A stretch of DNA of 64,000 nt from Clostridia bacterium (GCA_026418275.1 JAOABQ010000071.1:62001-126000); one strand, 5' to 3'. Positions 36,720 through 46,385 are shown, counted from the stretch's first letter. Program-made: numbers and translations. Notes: a model not told the origin generated them from the letters alone.

Positions 36720-37193
36720 ATGGGAAAGGAAATCGAAAGGAAATTTAGAGTAGTAAGTGACAGCTATAAAAATAATGCCCAAGGTATTCTCTATAAACAG
36801 GGTTATCTCAGCAATGCATCCGAAAGAGTTGTCCGTATCCGTGTTTATAACAATAAAGGCTATCTCACTGTTAAGGCCGCTGCTGTTGGCGCTGTACGCC
36901 AGGAGTTTGAGTATGAAATTCCATATCATGATGCAGAAGAAATGTTAAATCACCTGTGTCAAAAACCGATCATTGAAAAGCATAGATATAAAATCGATTA
37001 TTGCGGTTTCACTTGGGAAGTAGATGAATTTCATGGTGAAAATGAAGGGCTTGTGGTTGCAGAAATAGAACTGCAGGATGAAAATCAGCCGTTTCCCCAT
37101 CCCAGTTGGTTGGGTGAAGAAGTAACCCATGATTATCGTTATCAAAACTCCAATTTAATTACAAACCCATATACAAAATGGTCTCGCCCTTAG
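36720..37193 (+). CDS. CYTH domain protein (triphosphate-binding)
   Basis: The product has 157 residues. The signature ExExK is in GKEIERKFRV, and the tunnel strands carry the expected basic and acidic residues (ERVVRIRVYNNKGYLTVK in part, EFEYEI, WEVDEFHGEN, VAEIEL). The family includes inorganic and thiamine triphosphatases and class IV adenylate cyclases. The bacterial short form is most often a triphosphatase of inorganic triphosphate, but the substrate cannot be fixed here. AAAGGAG before the ATG at 36720 decides the start over 36699. Confidence 0.88.
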   Translation: MGKEIERKFRVVSDSYKNNAQGILYKQGYLSNASERVVRIRVYNNKGYLTVKAAAVGAVRQEFEYEIPYHDAEEMLNHLCQKPIIEKHRYKIDYCGFTWEVDEFHGENEGLVVAEIELQDENQPFPHPSWLGEEVTHDYRYQNSNLITNPYTKWSRP

Positions 37194-37301
37194 TACAGTT
37201 TTAATAATACAGGTATCTTTATATCATGCAATTTTTCTTATATTGTTAACCGGCTGCTTTTTTGATAAAATATATTTATACGCTTTAGTGGGGGAATATC
37301 T

Positions 37302-37571
37302 ATGTATAAAGGGGTTGTCCTTAGAAGCGAATCACTTGACCCGTCTTATAAGGTAAAATTCAATTTTGAAAATGAAAAATATTGTATCCGTGATGGTGGA
37401 GCTACTTTCGTCCGCCAAGCACCTACCCCGGTCGTTATGTTTGATGATTACACGGATTACATCCTTGAAAGGCTTGAGGTAGATACTGTAACGATTCAGA
37501 ACCTAAAGCTTGAGATTGGGAAAACCGTCTGTGACTATATTTTTAGTACTATGGATTTAAAAAATATGTAA
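37302..37571 (+). CDS. Hypothetical protein, 89 residues
   Basis: I do not recognise it. It has a plain ATG with GTGGGGG upstream, no signal peptide and no membrane helix. It is a mixed alpha/beta composition (KVKFNFENEKYCIRDGG, TIQNLKLEIG). A hairpin terminator directly follows its stop. The spacing of 109 bases after the CYTH gene suggests its own promoter. Confidence 0.65.
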   Translation: MYKGVVLRSESLDPSYKVKFNFENEKYCIRDGGATFVRQAPTPVVMFDDYTDYILERLEVDTVTIQNLKLEIGKTVCDYIFSTMDLKNM

Positions 37572-37591
37572 AGTCTGCTTTAGGCAGACTT
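37571..37591 (+). terminator. Hairpin at the end of the 89-residue gene
   Basis: AAGTCTGC-TTTAG-GCAGACTT is a perfect stem overlapping the stop codon. The T run after it is short. Confidence 0.6.
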
Positions 37592-37786
37592 TACGCAAAA
37601 AATATTTCTAATAAATGCTTATTCATCAATATAGAATAAGATCATACCGACCATTCGGCTAAGCATGTAATGCATGTTTTACCGCTTTAACGGTACATAA
37701 ATAGTCGAACGTTATTTAGATTCATTGCAATTTCTACAGCAGTTTATATTTTCCGAAAGCAATAGAGAACCCGGTGTTTTTAACCC

Positions 37787-38128
37787 TTACCCTATAGCTG
37801 CCGGCCCTTCCTCACCTGTTCTAATACGGTAAACTTGTTCTACCGGCAGTACAAATATTTTTCCATCCCCGATTTTACCCGTTTTTGCTGCGTCCATGAT
37901 TGCATCTATTGTAGGCTGAACGTATTCTTCATTCACTACAATCTCAAAACGAACTTTATTCAGAAGATTTACATTAACAATTGTTCCCCTATAATTTTCC
38001 GTATATCCTTTTTGCTGACCACAGCCCTTTACCTGACTCACAGTCATTTTAAAAATTTCAGCCTTATATAGAGCTTCCTTTACAAGCTCCATCGCTTCAG
38101 GCCTAACAACTGCTACAACCATTTTCAT
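37787..38128 (-). CDS. PII family signal protein
   Basis: The product has 113 residues, the PII length. The T-loop QQKGYTENYRGT carries the Tyr that can be uridylylated in some bacteria, and the C-terminal block GKIGDGKIFVLPVEQVYRIRTGEEG is the ATP-binding PII signature (in part). No amtB, glnA or nif gene is next to it, so its partner is unknown. An AAGGAG site precedes the ATG. Confidence 0.92.
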   Translation of the reverse strand: MKMVVAVVRPEAMELVKEALYKAEIFKMTVSQVKGCGQQKGYTENYRGTIVNVNLLNKVRFEIVVNEEYVQPTIDAIMDAAKTGKIGDGKIFVLPVEQVYRIRTGEEGPAAIG

Positions 38129-38636
38129 GCAAACGCACTCCTTTACATCAGATTATGATACCCAACCAAAAAGTGATTTCCAGCTTACAAACTAATACTT
38201 ACCACACTAAATTTCATATTGATCACCTTTAGCAGTATAAACAAAGCTCCTGATGATATTATTTGTTCATATTATACTATACATTCCCCTAAATACGCTA
38301 AAACAAATTTAAGTATTACATATTTATCCAAAACAATTGGGAAAATATCTTAGCTATGTTATAATAAAGAATATACAATAACAATACCTTTGGTAAAATG
38401 ATTACTGCTCCGCTCAAAATAGGAATTCATGGTTCTCCGTTAATTGTTGTGCCCCGCTTTAAAGAGCGCATTCTCTATGTCTACTTGTTTGGTATTTTGA
38501 TAAATACCCGCTTTTTAATAATACAAGTTCCTTATTCCCTTTTAATTTCTGGATGAATTAATCAATAGATATTTCTCTTTCAGTGTGATAAAATACCCGA
38601 TGGCTTTCACCATCAAAAATAAGGGAGGTAAAAAAT
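38129..38636. other. Intergenic region before the FAD oxidoreductase gene
   Basis: About 500 bases, AT-rich and without a gene. A small hairpin (GATGGCTTTCACCATC, 38599-38614) stands just before the ribosome site GGGAGG of the next gene. Nothing else is recognised. Confidence 0.5.
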
Positions 38637-40040
38637 ATGGGGAAAACAAATTTTAATTATGACGTAATCATTATAGGTGGTGGAACTTCAGGGATTTTCG
38701 CCGGTTTCGAACTTACAAAACACAGGCCGGATTTAAAGGTCTTAATGATAGAACAGGGCAACGACATTCACAGCCGGGAGTGCCCTATGATTCACAGTAA
38801 AACGGGAGATTGTATCAAATGTAAGTCCTGCAGCATCATGCGCGGCTTTGGTGGCGCGGGTGCTTTTTCAGACGGAAAATTCAATTTTACTACTCAATTT
38901 GGCGGCTGGCTTAATGAATACCTTTCGGATAAACAGGTAATGGATCTTATACATTATGTAGATAGTGTGAATGTGGATTTCGGTGCTACGGAGGAAGTTT
39001 ACTCCACCTTTAGCGAGCAGGCAAAACTCTTGGAGCGCAAGGCCCTGCAAAGTGACCTTCACCTTTTGCAAGCCTCGGTAAAGCATTTAGGCACCGAAAA
39101 TAACCTGGACATTTTGAAAAAGCTTTACAACCACCTTAAAAACAAGATGGAAATTTGGTGCAACACGTATGTAAGCCAAATTACACTCCTTGAGGATGGT
39201 TACCGTTTAGCTTTAGGCAACGGCAGCTTTGCAGAATGCAGCTATTTAATCGCTGCTCCCGGCCGTTCAGGAGCCGAGTGGTTTGTACAGCAGTGCAGGT
39301 TCCTTGGTTTAAACCTCATCAATAATCAGGTTGATATCGGAGTCCGTGTTGAACTTCCTGCACAGGTTTTCGAACATATTACCGACGTAGTTTACGAATC
39401 CAAGCTGCTTTACAGAACAAAGCAGTACGGTGATATTGTAAGAACCTTCTGTATGAATCCATACGGACATGTTGTTGCCGAAAACGTGGACGGAATTATC
39501 ACAGTAAACGGACACAGCTATACCGACGACAGCCTGCGAAGTGAAAATACCAATTTTGCCTTGCTTGTCAGCAACCGTTTTACAAAACCCTTTAATGAGC
39601 CTTATCAATATGGCAAACGGATCGCTTCCTTATCCAATATGTTAGGCGGAGGCGTATTGGTGCAAAGGTTTGGTGATCTTGTTAAAGGAGTCAGAACCAA
39701 CGAGCATAGGTTAAATCAGAGCTTTACCAAGCCAACGCTAAAAGCTACTCCGGGAGATTTAAGCCTTGTCCTTACCAAACGTCACCTGGATAATATTATT
39801 GAAATGATTCATGCACTGGACAAAATAGCCCCAGGTACAGCAAATTGCGATACACTGCTTTATGGCGTAGAAGTAAAATTTTACAGTGCACGGTTGGAGC
39901 TTACAAACGAGCTTGAAACCAAGCTACACAACATGTTCGCCATTGGGGACGGCGCAGGTGTTACAAGAGGGCTTTCCCAGGCGGGTGCCAGCGGCGTGCA
40001 TGTGGCAAGGGTGATATTAAACCGGCTGGATGGAAATTAA
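38637..40040 (+). CDS. FAD-dependent dehydrogenase of unknown substrate
   Basis: The product has 467 residues. The N-terminal dinucleotide-binding motif is VIIIGGGTSGIFAG, the C-terminal FAD contact is MFAIGDGAGVTRGLSQAGASG (in part). The family is the uncharacterised FAD-dependent dehydrogenases related to COG2509. Residues 48-65 have four cysteines (ECPMIHSKTGDCIKCKSCS, spacing C-x10-C-x2-C-x2-C) followed by a glycine-rich GGAGAFSDGKFNF block. A terminator with 16-base arms follows the gene. Confidence 0.85.
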   Translation: MGKTNFNYDVIIIGGGTSGIFAGFELTKHRPDLKVLMIEQGNDIHSRECPMIHSKTGDCIKCKSCSIMRGFGGAGAFSDGKFNFTTQFGGWLNEYLSDKQVMDLIHYVDSVNVDFGATEEVYSTFSEQAKLLERKALQSDLHLLQASVKHLGTENNLDILKKLYNHLKNKMEIWCNTYVSQITLLEDGYRLALGNGSFAECSYLIAAPGRSGAEWFVQQCRFLGLNLINNQVDIGVRVELPAQVFEHITDVVYESKLLYRTKQYGDIVRTFCMNPYGHVVAENVDGIITVNGHSYTDDSLRSENTNFALLVSNRFTKPFNEPYQYGKRIASLSNMLGGGVLVQRFGDLVKGVRTNEHRLNQSFTKPTLKATPGDLSLVLTKRHLDNIIEMIHALDKIAPGTANCDTLLYGVEVKFYSARLELTNELETKLHNMFAIGDGAGVTRGLSQAGASGVHVARVILNRLDGN

Positions 40041-40077
40041 GGTTTCCATATTGACACTAGCAATCAGGTATAAATAA

Positions 40078-40130
40078 AAAGTCATATATCCTTTTGAACT
40101 TATGCTTTAATGGGATATATGACTTTTTTG
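40078..40130 (+). terminator. Terminator of the FAD oxidoreductase gene
   Basis: AAAGTCATATATCC pairs with GGGATATATGACTTT across a 20-base loop and is followed by TTTTT. Confidence 0.85.
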
Positions 40131-40193
40131 CAAGCTCATAGGCTTAAGGATCATTCCTTTCAAAAGAAATCTCTATCTGTCATGACATACATA

Positions 40194-40484
40194 CTACCTA
40201 TTAAAAACGCCTAAAATAAAGTTGTATACTAAAATGCTCACTATTAACGTTGTAAAAGTTTTAGCGGCTATTTCGAAAAATGCCTTTAAGGATACGAGAA
40301 ACATTTCCGTATAAGGCTGGATTTCAGATTTATTATCCCCGATCATTATTTGCGGTGGATTGAATATCAAGTCATCATAGTACATGTTGATATACAAAGC
40401 ATAGGAAATTCCTGCGAGAATACTGACTCCAATGATGTATTTTAAAGCTTTTTTTATATCTATTTTTCTAAATTGAATACTCAC
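40194..40484 (-). CDS. Small two-helix membrane protein, unknown
   Basis: The product has 96 residues from a GTG at 40484, chosen because AAGGGGAG lies eight bases before it; the open frame runs up to 40544. A positive N terminus (FRKIDIKKALKY) precedes one membrane helix (about 17-37), an outside segment of about 40 residues and a second helix (about 74-93). I do not recognise it. Confidence 0.6.
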   Translation of the reverse strand: MSIQFRKIDIKKALKYIIGVSILAGISYALYINMYYDDLIFNPPQIMIGDNKSEIQPYTEMFLVSLKAFFEIAAKTFTTLIVSILVYNFILGVFNR

Positions 40485-40624
40485 TAACAACACTCCCCTT
40501 AAATCCATTTTTCGAAACATATCCGTCAATCCGAAGGCTTGCATAATAGGTTTATAAATGGTAAAAGCAGCAGTGTTTATCTGCCGCTTTTAACCTATTT
40601 ATACTTAACGATAAAATTTCATTA

Positions 40625-43600
40625 TCAATCCTTTTTCTTTATGTTGAGGCATTTATAAATTAAAGTAATTGCCTCCGCTCTGGATATGAGCTTATCGGGC
40701 TTTAACGTATTATCGCCGTAACCTTTTACAATTGCCATTTCAATAGCCTTAACAATATACTTACGTGCCCATGGAGCAATTCTTTCCGCATCTGCAAAAC
40801 TTAGAGGCTTATCCGATTGTCCAAAACCAAAGGCCCTCATAAGCATTACAATAACTTCTTGCCTGGAGCACTTATTGGACGCCCCGAATGTAACATCCTC
40901 AAATCCCGAAACAATTCCTTTATCTACAGCCACTTGAAGATATCCCTTAACCCAGTCGGGTATTCCGGCATTGTCTTTAAAGTTTAACTTCGGGTTCTTT
41001 TCCGGTGTATAACCTAAAGCTGTAACAATCATTTTTACTATTTCGGCCCGGGTAACTTCCGCATCCGGTCTTACCGTACCATCTGTATATCCGCTTACGA
41101 TCCCCCTCTTAATGAGATCCAGTATACTTTGTTCCGCCCAATGTCCTGTAACATCCTTAAGTCCTCCTCCCCCGGGAATTTCCGAAGTTGGTTCTTCTAC
41201 AGGCACAGGTGTGCTTGTAGCCGCTGTGGTTGAGGTTGCCGTCGGTGTTGGTGTTTGTGTTGGAACTGCTGTAGCCGTCGGCGTTGGTGAAGAGGTCGGA
41301 ACCATTGTCGGGGTAGCCGTTGCTGCTGGAGGATTTATTACAGGGTTACTGTTTCCGTTTGTATTCTGGTTTGCTGGCGGAGGTGGCGTTGCTGTTGTTG
41401 GAGTCGGTGTTGGAACCGTAGTTTTGCTTTCAAGGGCTGTAAATTGAATCCCCGAAACATCTCCCTTGCTCAGGTCAATCACAGTCCCCTGGAAAGGATC
41501 GCTGACAGTTCCCGAAGTATTATAAGTGCCACTAATTTCAGTTGGCCCCTTACTTTCAACATACTGAAGAACGTAATTTTTCACATCTTCACTTGCTTCT
41601 ACCGGTATTCTAAATACGCAGGAATTTGAACCCTTTTCCATATAAACATTGTTATATAAAAGCGAGGTGTCCATATAGGTGTAATTACTTCCCTCAAGTT
41701 TAACCGGCTTGGCCAATACTCCAAATACAAATCCGCTTTCTGGAGCAACCTTACCATCCGGTAGGCAGATTTTCCCTTCCAAAACATTTCCCTCTATAAT
41801 CTTTAGGTTGACTTCACACGCATCACCGTTTTGAAGATTCACAGAGACTGCTTTTGATTTATTTGTTGTCATACTGCTTCCATTGTAATAACCTCCACGT
41901 ACATATCGGGTTGTGTAATTGTTATGATTTAATATATAATAGGATACTTTATATTTTAAGCTGCCATCCAAAACCGGAGCAGCCAATGAGTATGTAGTTG
42001 AATCTTTACCCTGAGGTATAAAAACGTTATACATCCCTCTCGAATGTTCACCGGTAAGTTTGCCATTTTCATCAACAGCTTCTGCCTTAATAGAAACTAC
42101 TACCTCTTCCATAGGCGCAACTTGATTATTGGGAAGAGAAATTGTTCCGGAAATTTCCTTTCCTTCTATAATGGTAAATTCTATACCCTTTATATCTCCT
42201 TGAGATACATCAATCTTCAAAGCTTTTTCCTTTATGGTTGTAGATTTGTTCCCGCCATAGTAACCTTCCGCAACAATTCGATTTGTATTATATGAAGAAT
42301 AGTAACTTAATACATATCCATCATTAGGCTCGTTCTTAGGTACTACAATTTCAAACACTGCTGAACCGCTCGAGTCAAGCAAAGCCGTTCCCCATCCACT
42401 ATACTTCGTATTGCTGCAATAAATCGATATATATCTTCCTCCGGATTGTAGAGTTATTCCATCGGGTAAAGATAACTTCCCAGAGATCCTTTTTCCCTTC
42501 ATAACTTGTAAATCAATTCCGCTTACATCTCCACTCTTTACAGATATTTGGCTCGCCTCAGTCCGGTCTGCAGTCATCCCTTCTTCACTATAATAACCAC
42601 CTCTGAAATAGCAATTTAAAGGATCCGAAGAATACAAGTTATACCCTATAGAATATGTATTTTCCTGCACATCGGGCACTGCTACTGTATATTCTGCATA
42701 ATGGTTACCTGGCAAAATAATTGCAGAATTACTTATCGATTCAATTTTATTTCTTTCTTGAACTTCTATTCTAACCCATATACCTTGTGAAGGTGCTATA
42801 TTTTCATCCGGCAACGATATTTTTCCTGATATAACCTTTCCTTTTATTAACTGTAGATTGATGTTTGCAATATCTCCATCAGTTGCAGTTATCCTTGATG
42901 CCAAACTGGAATATGCCACAGTTCCATTGGCAGCATAATACCCTAAACGCACATACTTATTCGTCTGTGGATCATTAGATGTAATCCTATAACATATAGA
43001 ATATTTGTCCTCATCCTCTCCTGGCACTGCTAGGAGATATTCTACCGAATCACTACCTGCTGGAATAATAATTTTACTTGATAACTCATCTATCACTAGA
43101 CCTCTTACATTATTTATAAATACATCTACCTTAATACCTTCTTCAGGCGCTTTCTCACCTGCCGGTAATGAAACTGTTCCTGAGATTAGTTTTCCCTTTA
43201 TAACCTGCATATTTATATCACTTAAAACAGATTTTTCCGTAAGGTACGTCGCCTTATCCATGTAGGCAGTCATGCCTCCATCCTTAAAATACCCGTTTTT
43301 AATATACTTGCTATTTACTCTGCTGTTTGAATCTATAGAATATCCCACAGCATATTCATATCCTTCCTCACTGGCTATTTTTACTGAATACTCCAGATCA
43401 CGTTGACCTTCTGGAATAGTTAATACACTTGTATAACTAATAGCGTGCGAAATATCTTTTTTCCCAACTACTATTAATTTTATACTTATCCCTCCAACAG
43501 GGGCAATATCCTGATCCGGTAATGCTATCTTCCCTGTTATAAGCTTTCCTTTTATAATGCGCAGGTTAATCCCTGCTGCACCGCTAGACACCGGTTTTGC

Positions 43601-43966
43601 ATTATAATAGTCTGAACTCGTTCCTCCATGATTGTAAAAACCCTGAACGACATACTGGGATTGGCTGCTGGAAGGAATAAAGTATTCTATTGTATAGCTG
43701 TCATTTTCCGGCACACTTATGGAATAATCCTTTGTACTGGTCCCGGAAGAAATAGTCACCCACGATGAATATGTTTGCTTATTAGAAGTACTGGTGGCTT
43801 GGATACCAACTTGAACACCCTCTAAAGGTGCAGTTTCACCATCAGGAAGTGCTATTGTTCCAGATATGGAAGCATTTAAATTGCTTTCCTCAGCGAAAGA
43901 AATGTTAAAGGAACCTTGTGAAAATAAAAGACAAAGTACAAGGACGAGTGAAAGAATTTTTTTCAA
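40625..43966 (-). CDS. S-layer-anchored surface protein with seven tandem repeats
   Basis: The product has 1113 residues. After a signal peptide (1-25) come seven repeats of 109-124 residues, each opening with the pattern KGKxISGxISLPDxxxAPxxG (starts near 33, 142, 260, 378, 493, 604 and 728) and closing with a GDxxGIxLQ strand. A Thr/Pro linker (848-930) leads to three SLH domains (about 936-1110; FKDNAGIPDWVKGYLQ in part) that bind the cell wall polymer. The repeats look like beta-sandwich carboxypeptidase-regulatory-like modules but I do not recognise the family. It is monocistronic, with a terminator region on each side. Confidence 0.88.
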   Translation of the reverse strand: MKKILSLVLVLCLLFSQGSFNISFAEESNLNASISGTIALPDGETAPLEGVQVGIQATSTSNKQTYSSWVTISSGTSTKDYSISVPENDSYTIEYFIPSSSQSQYVVQGFYNHGGTSSDYYNAKPVSSGAAGINLRIIKGKLITGKIALPDQDIAPVGGISIKLIVVGKKDISHAISYTSVLTIPEGQRDLEYSVKIASEEGYEYAVGYSIDSNSRVNSKYIKNGYFKDGGMTAYMDKATYLTEKSVLSDINMQVIKGKLISGTVSLPAGEKAPEEGIKVDVFINNVRGLVIDELSSKIIIPAGSDSVEYLLAVPGEDEDKYSICYRITSNDPQTNKYVRLGYYAANGTVAYSSLASRITATDGDIANINLQLIKGKVISGKISLPDENIAPSQGIWVRIEVQERNKIESISNSAIILPGNHYAEYTVAVPDVQENTYSIGYNLYSSDPLNCYFRGGYYSEEGMTADRTEASQISVKSGDVSGIDLQVMKGKRISGKLSLPDGITLQSGGRYISIYCSNTKYSGWGTALLDSSGSAVFEIVVPKNEPNDGYVLSYYSSYNTNRIVAEGYYGGNKSTTIKEKALKIDVSQGDIKGIEFTIIEGKEISGTISLPNNQVAPMEEVVVSIKAEAVDENGKLTGEHSRGMYNVFIPQGKDSTTYSLAAPVLDGSLKYKVSYYILNHNNYTTRYVRGGYYNGSSMTTNKSKAVSVNLQNGDACEVNLKIIEGNVLEGKICLPDGKVAPESGFVFGVLAKPVKLEGSNYTYMDTSLLYNNVYMEKGSNSCVFRIPVEASEDVKNYVLQYVESKGPTEISGTYNTSGTVSDPFQGTVIDLSKGDVSGIQFTALESKTTVPTPTPTTATPPPPANQNTNGNSNPVINPPAATATPTMVPTSSPTPTATAVPTQTPTPTATSTTAATSTPVPVEEPTSEIPGGGGLKDVTGHWAEQSILDLIKRGIVSGYTDGTVRPDAEVTRAEIVKMIVTALGYTPEKNPKLNFKDNAGIPDWVKGYLQVAVDKGIVSGFEDVTFGASNKCSRQEVIVMLMRAFGFGQSDKPLSFADAERIAPWARKYIVKAIEMAIVKGYGDNTLKPDKLISRAEAITLIYKCLNIKKKD

Positions 43967-44259
43967 TTGAACAACCCCCTAGATAAAATAATTCATCTCT
44001 CTGTGTAAACATTTAAGTATATAAATCTGTTTAAAAATACCTTTTCTCTACAGAATCTTCTTCCCCGGTAAGATTCCTTAATATATACAAATTTATATTT
44101 ATTTACATAAGACACTTAGTTATATATATTATAACATTCAACTTTAAAGTTTTCAAATATTTTCTACATTATCACAATATCACCTAATTTTAATCCACTT
44201 CCTTTTGTATCCGTACCTCCATTTAACTATGCAGCACCTTTCATATTCCATACAAAAAA
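43967..44259. other. Intergenic region upstream of the S-layer protein gene
   Basis: About 290 AT-rich bases; the promoter of the surface protein must lie here. No riboswitch, repeat or open frame is recognised. Confidence 0.45.
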
Positions 44260-44260
44260 C

Positions 44261-44306
44261 AAAACCCGTTCAACTTAAGGTGTTTTTGAAGTCGAATCGG
44301 GTTTTT
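44261..44306 (-). terminator. Terminator of the YkuK-like gene
   Basis: AAAACCCG-TTCAACTT and AAGTCGAA-TCGGGTTTT form a 16-bp stem. On the minus strand it is followed by TTGTTTTTTG. Confidence 0.85.
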
Positions 44307-44334
44307 AATTCTATTATTTATATAGTATTCTATT

Positions 44335-44877
44335 TTAAATCGCCTTAGTAAAACGGTCTGCAAAGCTGCTGGCACAAAAGCTGTCCGGTTTTATTTTGGG
44401 AACAAAACTGAGCCCTTTGACCATTCCCACCATTTCGCTAATCAGTCCTTTGGTCTGCCCCTTGGTTCCTACATCAATATGAAATTCAAAATCTACAGCT
44501 TTTGACCTTTCATTCTTTCCTACGATATTACAAATACGTTTAATCCTGTCGTCATCAAAAAGATATGCCAACTGCAGACTTGCACAAGTTTCCAGATAGA
44601 TTTTCTCTCTTAAGTTCCTAATCGGCCTTTTCACTTCGCTTTTATGGAGAAATCCTATGGCCCCTTTTCCAATCCGGTGTACATGGATACATGTGACAAA
44701 AACGCTGCTGGTTGAAACCTGGGAGTCGGTCCCGACAGATATTTTATACGAACTTTCAGTATCCGCTTTCATAAAATCAAGAATCGCTTCAAAAACGCCT
44801 TCAAAAGAAAAAGTTTCATTTTTTAAGTTTCTAAAAGTGGTATTTTCGTCAAAACAAAGCGTATTTCCAAGAACCAT
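44335..44877 (-). CDS. RNase H-like YkuK family protein (DUF458)
   Basis: The product has 180 residues. It matches the YkuK family: KISVGTDSQVSTSSVFVTCIHVH (in part VGTDSQV) with an Asp as in RNase H folds, EVKRPIRNLREKIYLET and DFEFHIDVGTKGQTKGLI (in part). The start at 44877 follows GGAGGGGTGG; the frame extends upstream to 45021 without a ribosome site. The role is unknown in general. Confidence 0.8.
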   Translation of the reverse strand: MVLGNTLCFDENTTFRNLKNETFSFEGVFEAILDFMKADTESSYKISVGTDSQVSTSSVFVTCIHVHRIGKGAIGFLHKSEVKRPIRNLREKIYLETCASLQLAYLFDDDRIKRICNIVGKNERSKAVDFEFHIDVGTKGQTKGLISEMVGMVKGLSFVPKIKPDSFCASSFADRFTKAI

Positions 44878-45025
44878 GCTTCCACCCCTCCAACCTGTTA
44901 ATATGATATTAAAATTATTTTTTGCCCAAACAGCATAAGTAATCCATGTAACATTGCCCATAGATGTCTTAAAATTTCTATACATCCATTCCGCTTTGGT
45001 GCATTGGAGTTCATAAAACATAAAA

Positions 45026-45047
45026 AACCCTGTGAAATCACAGGGTT
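45026..45047 (-). terminator. Terminator, probably of the thiol-redox operon
   Basis: AACCCTGTGA-TT-TCACAGGGTT is a perfect stem; on the minus strand it is followed by TTTTTATG. It lies about 220 bases after the last gene of the redox operon; nothing else is recognised in that gap (45048-45264). Confidence 0.85.
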
Positions 45048-45264
45048 AAACGCAATAGAGTATAGTTGATAAAAAGGGACATGTCTAGAGTACGTTTAAA
45101 AAGTAATCTTCGCCGAAAATGCGCACGCATAGACAGTACCTCCGTTAAAAACATATTAACATTATACTAACATAAACAAACGCTCAAATCAATCATATGT
45201 CTTTTACAAACATGTTAAATCTTTGTTATTCTTCAATTCTATTTTAACATCGAAGTATCGTTTC

Positions 45265-45492
45265 TCAGTCCAGCAAGGTATCAATCCGGTCCTTATCAAA
45301 ACCTACGATAATATTGCCATTGATATCAATAACCGGTACGCCTCTTTGACCTGACTTATTGACCATTTCCGTTGCTGCGTCTCTATTTGCAGATACATCT
45401 ACATCCTCAAACCGGATCTGCTTTGAACTCAAATAGTCTTTTGCTGTCTTACACCATGGACATGTAGGTGTTGAATAAACTTTTACCGCCAT
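45265..45492 (-). CDS. Glutaredoxin-like protein, CPWC type
   Basis: The product has 75 residues with active site TPTCPWC, the cis-Pro motif GVPVI and the C-terminal VGFDKDRID. It is like the 9-kDa glutaredoxin-like protein (Cp9) of Clostridium pasteurianum, which works with a TrxR-like flavoprotein (Cp34). The same two genes are adjacent here, 17 bases apart, so the pair is probably a dedicated disulfide relay, for example to a peroxidase. It is the last gene of the redox operon. Confidence 0.92.
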   Translation of the reverse strand: MAVKVYSTPTCPWCKTAKDYLSSKQIRFEDVDVSANRDAATEMVNKSGQRGVPVIDINGNIIVGFDKDRIDTLLD

Positions 45493-45509
45493 ATAGATTC
45501 CTCCTAATA

Positions 45510-46385
45510 TTATTTTGTTTTTTTCACATATTCTATAATCCCTCTGCCCGCCAGCGCTCCCTGCCCAACGGCTACAGAAATCTGTTTAAATCCACCGGTA
45601 CAATCACCGGCTGCAAATAATCCTTCCAGGTTGGTCTGCATGTTTTTATCCACAACAACGGAATTTTCATCAACAATAATCCCCAGCTTCCGTGCAAAAT
45701 CCACACTGGATGCACTTTCGTAAGCAATAAATAAACCATCCAGCATTTCAAAGGTACCATCCTCAAAATAAATGCTTTCCAGGAATTCCTTCCCTTCCAG
45801 CTCCAAAATCGGCTTTCTATTTACTCTAAACATTCTGGAGTCTTCAATGTATTTTTCACTTAATTTTAACTCCTTACCGTTTGTAAAAATGGTTATATCT
45901 TTTGTGTAGGTAAGAAGCTCCAATGCTTCATGCACTGCATAATCTTTAAAGCCCAGGACTCCTACTTTCATACTTCGGTAGAAAAATCCGTCACAGGTAG
46001 AACAATAGCTGACCCCATTGCCCTCAAACTTGTTTAGATTGCCCACCCGCAGCTTCTTTTGGGGTTGGCCGGTTGCCAGAAGAACAGCTTTGGACAAAAA
46101 CTTTTGTGTTGATGTGGCTACTTCAAAAAAATCCATTTTATCAATCGAAATAACTTCGTCATCTATTAACTCTACACCAAGTCTTAATGCCTGCTTTTCT
46201 CCTTCATGCAAAAGCATGTCTCCCTTAATGGTATCGGCAAATCCGTAATAGTTTTCGATTTTTTCCGCTTTTTTGAGAACACTGTCATTTTTCCCGATAA
46301 CAAGGGTTTTTAAATTCGCTCTTACTGTGTAAAGGGAGGCTGATATTCCTGCCGGCCCTTTACCAATTATTATTACATCGTACAT
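45510..46385 (-). CDS. Thioredoxin reductase-like flavoprotein lacking the usual NADPH motif
   Basis: The product has 291 residues. FAD motifs are IIGKGPAGISASLY and GLFAAGDCTGG. The redox pair is CSTC. The second nucleotide-binding site reads VGVLGFKDYAVHEAL instead of GGGxSA, and no HRRxxxR follows. Loss of these is a known mark of ferredoxin-dependent flavin thioredoxin reductases of clostridia and of the Cp34 group. The electron donor is therefore probably not NADPH. The adjacent glutaredoxin-like protein is the likely acceptor. Confidence 0.85.
   Translation of the reverse strand: MYDVIIIGKGPAGISASLYTVRANLKTLVIGKNDSVLKKAEKIENYYGFADTIKGDMLLHEGEKQALRLGVELIDDEVISIDKMDFFEVATSTQKFLSKAVLLATGQPQKKLRVGNLNKFEGNGVSYCSTCDGFFYRSMKVGVLGFKDYAVHEALELLTYTKDITIFTNGKELKLSEKYIEDSRMFRVNRKPILELEGKEFLESIYFEDGTFEMLDGLFIAYESASSVDFARKLGIIVDENSVVVDKNMQTNLEGLFAAGDCTGGFKQISVAVGQGALAGRGIIEYVKKTK

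Noticed and set aside
40170-40195. TGTCATGACA palindrome as another response-regulator site
   Set aside because: The half-sites are in the opposite order with no spacer, and it lies downstream of two gene ends, not in a promoter.
41112-41447. Valine/glycine-rich 111-codon plus-strand open frame
   Set aside because: It is the antisense reading of the Thr/Pro linker and SLH junction of the surface protein.
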